This document shows, piece after piece, positions 1 through 5,895 of a stretch of DNA of 8,919 nt. Under the pieces are notes generated by a model. That model was not told the origin of the DNA. It did no database searches and saw only the letters and a program-made list of their open reading frames with translations. Origin of the DNA: JBKEDH01 sp047975295. Lineage in GTDB: Bacteria > Bacteroidota > Bacteroidia > Flavobacteriales > Flavobacteriaceae. The translations under genes were made by a program, and so were the position numbers. The stretch's first letter is position 1. Each line of letters starts with the position of its first letter. The stretch is from contig JBKEDH010000134.1 in the NCBI GenBank assembly GCA_047975295.1, positions 1 through 8,919 of the forward strand, in the 5' to 3' direction.

Positions 1-81
1 TGCATAACAGGCAACCAATGTAGTTTATTTATGGGATTAAAAAAAAGATGGAATAAATATTATATTTTTGTTGCACGTTGA
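1..81 (+). CDS. C-terminal end of an unidentified upstream gene (partial)
   Basis: Reading frame 1 is open from the first base to a TGA at 79-81, giving 26 residues that end in a basic and aromatic tail (GLKKRWNKYYIFVAR). The other two forward frames meet stops within the first 24 bases. The stop lies 14 bases before the ATG of the next gene, the spacing expected for an upstream member of the same rightward transcription unit. Short basic/aromatic C-termini are common in glycosyltransferases and other membrane-associated glycan enzymes, but the fragment is too short to assign a family. It could also be a chance open frame. Confidence 0.5.
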   Translation, partial: CITGNQCSLFMGLKKRWNKYYIFVAR

Positions 82-95
82 TTAACAAGAAAACA

Positions 96-1037
96 ATGCC
101 TTTTTTTTCGATAGTCATACCGCTTTACAACAAAGAAAATTATATTGAGGATACGCTAAATAGTGTGCTCAATCAAACCTTTCAGGATTTTGAGGTTATT
201 GTTGTAAACGATGGCTCGACGGATAATGGATTGAAAATTGTCGAGCAAACCCTTCAATACAAAAAACATATTTCTATCCTATCCCAAAAAAAAAAAGGGC
301 TGTCTGCAACCCGAAACAAAGGTATTTCACTTGCCCAAGGTTCTGTAGTTGCACTACTTGATGCAGACGACCTATGGCATAACGATTACTTAAAAGAAAT
401 TTTCAATTTATATAAAACTTTTCCGGAAGCTTCCCTTTTTGGTTCGGATTATATTGAAAGACACAATAAACGTTTGCTTTTGGAACCCTCCAAAAACATT
501 GACAAAACACTAAAAAATTCCATCTTTACTATGGATGATTTTTTTACGGCAAATCTGTTTCAGCCTATTATCATGCCAAGTTCTTTTGCTTTTAAGAAAG
601 AGGTTTTCAAAACCACACAGTTTGATTGTACCACCGATTTTGCAGAAGACATTCTATTCTATATTGAAAGCAACCTAAGCCATAAGTTTGCCTATTCGTA
701 CAAAGCTTTGGTAACCATCTTAATCAATATTCCAAACCAAATGACCAAAGTTGGATTTAAAGGCAAACGCTTACCTAATTTTGATAAATTTGAAGAAATA
801 GCAAAAAGCAATATTCAACTAAAACAGTTTTTGGATACCTACCGATATTATTTTTTAATAGACAGCCGATTAACTAACGATACCCTACACCTTAATGCTC
901 TAAAAAAACACCTAAACCTTAACCATCTAACCCCAAAACAACGGTTTTTGCTAAACTGCCCCCTGTTTATTTTAAAAGTATTAAAAAAAATTAAAAAATA
1001 TATGCTTAAATGGCATATTAGACTAACGTCGTACTAA
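96..1037 (+). CDS. GT2-family glycosyltransferase (A)
   Basis: An inverting GT-A fold glycosyltransferase, expected to transfer a sugar from a nucleotide-sugar to a lipid-linked acceptor on the cytoplasmic face of the inner membrane. Numbered from the ATG at 96 (313 aa), it has the GT2 opening strand SIVIPLYN (5-12), the nucleotide-binding VVNDGSTD (36-43), a DADD metal motif (89-92) and an ED pair (184-185) where the catalytic base usually lies. The C-terminus is strongly basic, consistent with membrane association. An in-frame TTG at 78 would add six residues and overlap the upstream stop. I prefer ATG 96 because the family normally starts directly at the first beta strand. Codons 65-69 contain an 11-A run, so the gene may be prone to slippage. 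The next GT2 gene starts 5 bases after its stop. Donor and acceptor cannot be read from sequence. Confidence 0.9.
   Translation: MPFFSIVIPLYNKENYIEDTLNSVLNQTFQDFEVIVVNDGSTDNGLKIVEQTLQYKKHISILSQKKKGLSATRNKGISLAQGSVVALLDADDLWHNDYLKEIFNLYKTFPEASLFGSDYIERHNKRLLLEPSKNIDKTLKNSIFTMDDFFTANLFQPIIMPSSFAFKKEVFKTTQFDCTTDFAEDILFYIESNLSHKFAYSYKALVTILINIPNQMTKVGFKGKRLPNFDKFEEIAKSNIQLKQFLDTYRYYFLIDSRLTNDTLHLNALKKHLNLNHLTPKQRFLLNCPLFILKVLKKIKKYMLKWHIRLTSY
286..296 (+). repeat. 11-A homopolymer inside glycosyltransferase A
   Basis: Eleven consecutive A residues between CCC and GGG encode the Q-K-K-K-G stretch of the gene. Losing one A leads to a TAG about 17 codons beyond the run. Gaining one A leads to a TGA about 22 codons beyond it. 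Either change would leave a short GT-A fragment lacking the DADD motif. Tracts of this length are known substrates for replication and transcriptional slippage; whether this one varies is not known. Confidence 0.8.
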
Positions 1038-1042
1038 TTTAT

Positions 1043-1993
1043 ATGAATAAAAGTCCCAGCCTTTCGGTACATATTTTAACTTATAATTGCGAAAAATATA
1101 TAGAAGCAACCCTAAAATCCGTTTTAGCACAAAAAACAACTTTTAAATTTGAAATTGTAATTGGAGACGACCACTCCAATGATGGCACCAACCAAATACT
1201 TAGCTGCTACGCACAACAATACCCTAAATTAATCCGCTATAAACAAAATGAACAGCAATTAGGCATACTTAAAAACTTTAAAGCAACTTTAGACCGATGC
1301 AACGGCATATATGTATTTGATATTGCCGGCGATGACCTACTGAAACACGAAAATGTACTACAAAAATTGGTGGACCATCTTAGCAAGGATAAAACATTGG
1401 GATTTGTTGATAGCGGTTATGATGAATATTATGAAAAACAAAAAAAAAACGTTCCCTTTGCTAATAAATTTGCCATTCAAAGCCATAACCGTCAGTACAA
1501 AGAATTATTGCTTTTGGGAAAAATATTCCCCGTTGGTGTTTGTTATAACAAACAGGCCCTTTATGATTTTGTTGATTTTGAAACCTATATAAACCAATCC
1601 ATATCGTTTGAAGATTACCCCATTTTGGTTGACTTGGCAATGCACACAAACTATGGAAAAATTAACGAATCATTACATATTTATAGAATTCATAATAAAT
1701 CGTTTTCCCATGGCAAAGATTTTGAAACCCTACTCCTCTTTAAAACACAAATGCTGCAACTGGCCAAATACTTTACAGAAAAATACAACCTACCTTCAGA
1801 TATTTTAATTGCCCATAAAAATACGTACCATATAGGATGCCTTTACATAGCCGGTGTTTTTGGGCAAAAAGAACTGGGAAAAAACATGTACTTAAAACTA
1901 AAAAAACCGTTTAATTTAAAATTATATGGTTACTATTTATGCAGCCAATACAAATTTTTTCGAACTTTGGCCAACCCACTTAGGAAATTTTAA
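1043..1993 (+). CDS. GT2-family glycosyltransferase (B)
   Basis: A second inverting GT2 enzyme (316 aa), not closely similar to the preceding one, so it probably makes a different linkage. Visible features are the first strand SVHILTYN (8-15), EIVIGDDHSNDGT (37-49) for nucleotide binding, DIAGDD (93-98) in the metal-binding position, SFEDYPI (188-194) with the conserved ED pair, and the YRIHNKSFSH segment (214-223), which is typical of the end of the GT2 catalytic domain. It starts with ATG 5 bases after glycosyltransferase A, which implies co-transcription. Its stop lies only 22 bases from the stop of the convergent fdtA-like gene. A 10-A run at 1440-1449 lies inside the coding region. Expected location is cytoplasmic or peripheral on the inner membrane. 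The sugar specificity is unknown. Confidence 0.9.
   Translation: MNKSPSLSVHILTYNCEKYIEATLKSVLAQKTTFKFEIVIGDDHSNDGTNQILSCYAQQYPKLIRYKQNEQQLGILKNFKATLDRCNGIYVFDIAGDDLLKHENVLQKLVDHLSKDKTLGFVDSGYDEYYEKQKKNVPFANKFAIQSHNRQYKELLLLGKIFPVGVCYNKQALYDFVDFETYINQSISFEDYPILVDLAMHTNYGKINESLHIYRIHNKSFSHGKDFETLLLFKTQMLQLAKYFTEKYNLPSDILIAHKNTYHIGCLYIAGVFGQKELGKNMYLKLKKPFNLKLYGYYLCSQYKFFRTLANPLRKF
1440..1449 (+). repeat. 10-A homopolymer inside glycosyltransferase B
   Basis: Ten consecutive A residues encode part of the K-Q-K-K-N stretch around codons 133-136. Loss of one A would shift translation into a frame that stops at 1592. Gain of one A would give a TAA three codons later. Both outcomes remove the ED motif and the C-terminal half. 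It matches the similar tract in the adjacent glycosyltransferase. Confidence 0.75.
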
Positions 1994-2015
1994 TATTTGA
2001 TGATCCTTTGGGTTA

Positions 2016-2414
2016 CTATGGATTTTGAACCGACTTCAAAAAATCATCAAAATCCCTGATATAATCGCTTTCATCAAAAACTTCGGAAGCCAAAGCCAAA
2101 CAGACCGACCCCGATGAAAAATTTTTAATTTCACGCCAAACACCCTTGGGAATCAACAGCCCCTCGTAAGGTTTGTTTAAGGTTATTGTTGATTGCTGTT
2201 TTCCATCATGCAAAAAAACATCAAAACTACCCGAAAGTGCCACCAGAAACTGCTGTAATTCTTTATGTGCATGCCCTCCTCGTTCTGCACCTGCGGGAAC
2301 ATCGTACAGATAATAAACACGTTTTATATCAAAAGGCACCGTTTGGTTCTCAATTACGGATAGATTTCCCCTTCTGTCTTCTATTTTGGGCAACTGTATT
2401 AATTTATGTTTCAT
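2016..2414 (-). CDS. fdtA: FdtA/QdtA-type dTDP-4-keto-6-deoxyglucose 3,4-ketoisomerase
   Basis: A small single-domain cupin (132 aa, normal for the family) that moves the keto group of dTDP-4-keto-6-deoxyglucose from C4 to C3, giving the substrate for a 3-aminotransferase. Visible signatures are DRRGNLSVIE (13-22), the IKRVYYLYDV strand (30-39), RGGHAHKELQ (45-54) with the two active-site histidines H48 and H50, GVWREI (91-96), and a YIRDFDDFL tail (118-126). At two positions I recall as controlling C4 stereochemistry it has R15 (as in FdtA) and R94 (as in QdtA), so a galacto or gluco product cannot be called. It ends the leftward gene train and is separated from the flippase by 125 bases holding a GT2 relic. 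ATG 2414 is the only sensible start. The partner aminotransferase is encoded two genes upstream. The dTDP-sugar supply genes are outside the window. Confidence 0.9.
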   Translation of the reverse strand: MKHKLIQLPKIEDRRGNLSVIENQTVPFDIKRVYYLYDVPAGAERGGHAHKELQQFLVALSGSFDVFLHDGKQQSTITLNKPYEGLLIPKGVWREIKNFSSGSVCLALASEVFDESDYIRDFDDFLKSVQNP

Positions 2415-2447
2415 TGCTTTGTTTTTAATCTAAAAAAAGTTACAACT

Positions 2448-2537
2448 TCAATGGTATATTTTCTTTTTAAATATTTGGAATATAGCGGCTTTACCACTAA
2501 CCGGTACCACAACTGTAACCAATAAATCTTCAGACAT
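2448..2537 (-). pseudogene. GT2 glycosyltransferase relic (29-codon ORF)
   Basis: A 29-codon frame starts with ATG (2537) two bases after the flippase stop, the spacing of a genuine next gene. It begins MSEDLLVTVVVPV, which closely resembles the first beta strand of GT2 enzymes. The expected YN motif and nucleotide-binding segment are replaced by SGKAAIFQIF and a basic KKKIYH tail ending in TGA at 2450-2448. The simplest reading is a glycosyltransferase with a large internal deletion that left its first 13 codons and possibly its C-terminal tail. A TACCAC direct repeat (2492-2497 and 2505-2510) lies at the apparent junction. It could instead be a small real ORF or chance. The similarity is strong but short. 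Confidence 0.5.
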
Positions 2538-2539
2538 AA

Positions 2540-3826
2540 CTAAATATCACTATTTTGTCGTTTAAAATAAATACCTAAAAATACTGTTACCAAAACAAGA
2601 TATAAAATATACCTAATAAAATTGGCCATAACAACCCCTTGCGTACCATAGTCGTGTATTAAATAACCTGCCAAAAAATAGAAGGTGAGCACAGAAAATA
2701 TTTCGGTAAAAACAAAGGCCACAACCATTTTTTTCGCCATAAACTGATATGCCAACACCATGGACACCAAGCTCACAAAATCTGCCAACAATTGCCATTT
2801 GAATAGTGGCTCCACGCCTGTAAAATCAGGATAGACAAATTCTACAATAATATTTCTAAAGATATAAATAAGCACCATACCTATGGCGAACAAAGGCAAT
2901 AAGGTTTTGTAGATATGGAACACTTCTTTTTTAAAATCGGTTACTGTTTGCAGATTTGCAAACTTTGGCAATACATATAATGTAAACACACTTGAAGCAA
3001 ATACCATGTAGTTTTTTGACAGGTTGGTCATTGCTGTCCAATATCCGGCTTCTTCTATATTTAGCTTTTCCGTTAATATATTACGCAAATCGATTTCTAC
3101 ATAATTAAAAAGAACGTGTGCAGAAACCGACATGATCGAAAAGCTTAAAAGCTCCTTAAAAAAAGGCACTTTTAATTTTAATGCCTTAACATTAATTATA
3201 TTTTTAATAACCTTCCCATAAACACTTACCAATACAACAAAATAAAACAAAGGCGTAATGGCTATGGCCACCAATACACCTTCCAGACTATAATTGTATA
3301 AGGCTATTACCAACAGCGTGCTTGACAGTATATAGGCTATTAACTCTGATTTTGCATAAACCTTATAGGCCATCAACCCATTTACAATTCCGGAGCATAT
3401 TTGGCGTAGCGCAATAAAGGGTATGATTAACGACACTATTTTTATAACAAATGCATAGGTGACATCGCCAAACAACTGCCCTGATATACTATTTGCTCCA
3501 AAAAACAAGAATACCATTGACAAAATTGAGGCCACAATGCTAAAAACAAATGTGGTGGAAAACAGTTTTTTAAGGGTGTTTTTATCGTCTTTATATTCTG
3601 AAACGTATTTTATAATACCGCTGGAAATCCCTAATGTTGAAAAACTATTAAGCATATCCATAACATTGCGCAATTGGCCTATTTTGGCTATACCGATTTC
3701 GCCAACCGTAATAGCCAAAAAACGTTGAATAAATACAGAAATCACCAATTTAACCACCACCACCACCGTATTGAGCGATGTTATTTTAAGCACAAGATTA
3801 TCGGATATAAATTTAGGAACCTTCAT
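2540..3826 (-). CDS. wzx: WzxE-like lipid-linked oligosaccharide flippase
   Basis: A polytopic MOP-superfamily flippase (428 aa) that moves undecaprenyl-diphosphate-linked repeat units from the cytoplasmic to the periplasmic face of the inner membrane. About 10-12 hydrophobic helices can be placed, for example near 15-37, 92-110, 125-145, 183-204, 305-325, 345-362, 368-386 and 395-420. Several segments resemble enterobacterial WzxE as I remember it: GISSGIIKYVSEYKDD (66-81), ISGQLFGDVTY (114-124), FTLYVLPKFANL (281-292) and LFKWQLLADF (341-350). This places it in the WzxE-like branch rather than among generic Wzx proteins. It starts 6 bases after the aminotransferase stop, with an AAAGG ribosome-binding-like sequence just before the ATG, and is followed at 2 bases by a GT2 relic. 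The exact glycan substrate is unknown. Confidence 0.9.
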   Translation of the reverse strand: MKVPKFISDNLVLKITSLNTVVVVVKLVISVFIQRFLAITVGEIGIAKIGQLRNVMDMLNSFSTLGISSGIIKYVSEYKDDKNTLKKLFSTTFVFSIVASILSMVFLFFGANSISGQLFGDVTYAFVIKIVSLIIPFIALRQICSGIVNGLMAYKVYAKSELIAYILSSTLLVIALYNYSLEGVLVAIAITPLFYFVVLVSVYGKVIKNIINVKALKLKVPFFKELLSFSIMSVSAHVLFNYVEIDLRNILTEKLNIEEAGYWTAMTNLSKNYMVFASSVFTLYVLPKFANLQTVTDFKKEVFHIYKTLLPLFAIGMVLIYIFRNIIVEFVYPDFTGVEPLFKWQLLADFVSLVSMVLAYQFMAKKMVVAFVFTEIFSVLTFYFLAGYLIHDYGTQGVVMANFIRYILYLVLVTVFLGIYFKRQNSDI

Positions 3827-3832
3827 ACCTTT

Positions 3833-4918
3833 TTAAAATGTATTGGCCACGCTAATTATTTTAGACACCTCTGCCTGTGTTAATGTACTGTAAATGGGCA
3901 AGCTCAACACTTCTTGGTGTATTTTTTCGGTAATTGGCAACGATAGCGATTTCCACCTCTCCAAAGCCTTTTGTTTATGGGGCGGAATGGGGTAATGGAT
4001 TTGGGTTTCAATATTGTTTTCTGTGAAATGGCGTTGGAGCTGGTCTCGGTTTTGGGTTCTTATAACAAACAAATGAAATGCATGATTTCTTGATTCGTCC
4101 CAAAAAGGCAATACTATTTTTTTGTTCTTAATTTCGGAAAGATACCGTTTTGCAATAGCCCTTCTTGCTTCATTTTCGGCATTCAAATAGGGAAGTTTTA
4201 TATTTAAAAAAGCAGCTTGAAGCTCATCCAATCGGGAATTTATACCAATATATTGATTTTTGTATTTTTGTTCGGAGCCATAATTTCGAAGTTTTTTAAT
4301 GGTTTCTGCCAATTTGAAATTATTGGTAACCACAGCTCCGCCATCACCAAGCGCCCCTAGATTTTTTCCAGGATAAAATCTATATGCTATTGTAGATTGG
4401 GGATTGTTGCAAAAAGTAGCCCCGTGTGCTTGAGCGGCATCTTCAACAACCAACAGTCCGTACTTTTCGGCCATGGTGTGAATTTTATCCATTTCGCACA
4501 TTTGACCGTACAGATGAACCGGTAAAATAGCCTTGGTTTTTGGTGTTATTTTTTCTTCTATTAAATCGGCATCCATAGTATAGGTTTCCAATTTGGGCTC
4601 TACAAAAACAGGTATCAATTCTGCATTTAAAACGGCTATAATTGATGCTATAAAAGTATTCGCCGGCACCATTACCTCATCTCCTTTTTGTAGTTTGCCC
4701 TGTTCTATATAAGCCTTAAAAATTAATGTAATGGCATCGAGACCATTGCCAACTCCTATGCAATGGTTGACTTTGCAGTATTGGGCAAAATGGGTTTCAA
4801 ACCGTTCTACTTCTTCACCTAAAATATACCAGCCATTTTTTAAAAATTGTTGGAATTTCTGTTGGAATTCAACTTCAAACGGTTTGTTGAGCTTATATAA
4901 ATCGAGAAATCTTATCAT
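3833..4918 (-). CDS. fdtB: DegT/DnrJ/EryC1-family PLP sugar aminotransferase (FdtB/QdtB-like)
   Basis: A fold-type I PLP enzyme (361 aa, usual length) predicted to transaminate the 3-keto group made by the FdtA-type isomerase, giving a dTDP-3-amino-3,6-dideoxyhexose with glutamate as likely amino donor. Visible motifs are CIGVGNGLDAI (53-63), which holds the cofactor phosphate, VPANTFIAS (84-92), VVEDAAQAHGA (157-167) with D160 pairing with the pyridine nitrogen and Q163, and FYPGKNLGALGDGGA (181-195) with K185 as the Schiff-base lysine. NSRLDELQAA (227-236) is the usual helix of this family. Its ATG overlaps the acyltransferase stop by 4 bases (ATGA), showing translational coupling. The C3 assignment rests on the fdtA gene in the same train. 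Acting on a 4-keto sugar, as WecE does, is the alternative. Confidence 0.85.
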   Translation of the reverse strand: MIRFLDLYKLNKPFEVEFQQKFQQFLKNGWYILGEEVERFETHFAQYCKVNHCIGVGNGLDAITLIFKAYIEQGKLQKGDEVMVPANTFIASIIAVLNAELIPVFVEPKLETYTMDADLIEEKITPKTKAILPVHLYGQMCEMDKIHTMAEKYGLLVVEDAAQAHGATFCNNPQSTIAYRFYPGKNLGALGDGGAVVTNNFKLAETIKKLRNYGSEQKYKNQYIGINSRLDELQAAFLNIKLPYLNAENEARRAIAKRYLSEIKNKKIVLPFWDESRNHAFHLFVIRTQNRDQLQRHFTENNIETQIHYPIPPHKQKALERWKSLSLPITEKIHQEVLSLPIYSTLTQAEVSKIISVANTF

Positions 4919-5892
4919 ATAAAAACATGGTTTAACAATTCATGATTTGCTGTATTTATACGATAAAAATCCTGAATTATTGTCCGTGCCCCAAAACCTT
5001 CTTTCCAGTACTGTAGGCCCTTATTTACTTGCTTCCCTTTATTTTCGTTGGAATTGCCAAAATCGAAATACATTTTATCAACAAAAACTTTTTGTAACAA
5101 ATGGACATGCAAAAAATCCAAACTTCCTAGTTTATTTTTATCCTCATCTGCCGAAATATATTGCGAGTGTACAACATGGTCTGTTATAAAAATGGTTGTT
5201 CCCGCAACCAATTTATTTTCAAAATAAACATTATACTGTTTAATATTGTTTGGAAACCTACTTTTTAACAGCTTGATTTCGCTTAGCGAATGAACCGGGT
5301 TTGCTCCGTGTTTCTGCAACAAATTGGGGATTAATATTTTATTCCAAAAATCATCAAAAATATCATCTTCCCTGATGGTTAGATTAAATTTTTGTCCTCT
5401 TTTCAATCCTTCTTTTCTATTTTTTGATAAGTCTATTGGTTGTTTTTGGTTGACGACCGATAAAGAATCTCGTTTTAAATGTTGTGCATTCAACAGAAAC
5501 ATGAGGTACTGCATTTCGTCGTTGGGCAAACTTGAATACATGGTAGGCAACATGCCCACGTCCAATGTTTTTATTTTTTGCCTTTGCAAAAATTCCAAAA
5601 CAACCTTGAAACACTCCAATACTCCACTAAATTTAAGGTTTTTTGAAAACACCAGCCCACCATAGGTCAGCCCTTGGTGCGAAAACACTTTATCTCCAAT
5701 TTTGTTTGCGGGCAACAGTGCCACCAGTTTATCTTTTTTAAAAACCATTAATGAGGCATCTTCAAAACGGTTTTGGTGGTATTCCATAAAATCCCTATGG
5801 AAAAGGAATGTGGCGTTTTTGGCTTCTTCTATAAAGTTGTTCCATTGTTTATAAAAACCAGAAGTATATTTTACAACTTTATATCCGTCCAT
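4915..5892 (-). CDS. FemAB-like GNAT N-acyltransferase (candidate amino-sugar acyltransferase)
   Basis: A 325-aa protein with the two-lobed GNAT layout of the FemAB/Acetyltransf_6 type. An N-terminal lobe (about 1-140) includes SHQGLTYGGLVF (71-82). The C-terminal lobe contains KEGLKRGQKFN (160-170), a NKLVAGTTIF strand (226-235), and YFDFGNSNENKGKQVNKGL (275-293) followed by YWKEGFGAR (295-303), a conserved block of the bacterial glycan-cluster members. No signal peptide or membrane helix is seen, so it should be cytoplasmic. Its stop overlaps the aminotransferase start (ATGA), and it starts 3 bases after the preceding stop (TGA GGA ATG). By position it probably acylates the 3-amino sugar, the step done by the beta-helix enzymes FdtC or QdtC in known pathways. 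The acyl group could be acetyl or something else such as an aminoacyl group. This role is inferred from context. Confidence 0.75.
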   Translation of the reverse strand: MDGYKVVKYTSGFYKQWNNFIEEAKNATFLFHRDFMEYHQNRFEDASLMVFKKDKLVALLPANKIGDKVFSHQGLTYGGLVFSKNLKFSGVLECFKVVLEFLQRQKIKTLDVGMLPTMYSSLPNDEMQYLMFLLNAQHLKRDSLSVVNQKQPIDLSKNRKEGLKRGQKFNLTIREDDIFDDFWNKILIPNLLQKHGANPVHSLSEIKLLKSRFPNNIKQYNVYFENKLVAGTTIFITDHVVHSQYISADEDKNKLGSLDFLHVHLLQKVFVDKMYFDFGNSNENKGKQVNKGLQYWKEGFGARTIIQDFYRINTANHELLNHVFI

Positions 5893-5895
5893 TCC

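Noticed and set aside
78..95. The TTG at 78 as the start of glycosyltransferase A.
   Set aside because: The ATG at 96 places the GT2 first strand at the usual distance from the N-terminus and avoids overlap with the upstream stop. TTG remains possible but less likely.
2020..2055. A perfect 9-base inverted repeat (GGATTTTGA / TCAAAATCC) with an 18-base loop near the convergent gene ends, considered as a bidirectional terminator.
   Set aside because: It lies inside the fdtA coding end, its stems are AT-rich, the loop is long and no T run follows on either strand. The repeat is explained by codons for the DFDDF and QNP segments.
2186..2428. An 80-codon plus-strand frame opposite fdtA.
   Set aside because: It is a shadow of the fdtA coding sequence on the other strand; its peptide shows no family motif, while fdtA is clearly real.
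2432..2447. A TAACTTTT element (2442-2435, minus strand) considered as the -7 box of a separate fdtA promoter.
   Set aside because: No TTTG-like -33 element was found at the right distance, and the sequence is simply T-rich.
5324..5665. A 113-codon plus-strand frame opposite the acyltransferase, the longest antisense frame in the window.
   Set aside because: The acyltransferase frame carries conserved family blocks across this region. The antisense peptide is rich in Cys, Phe and Ser without domain features, as expected for a shadow frame.
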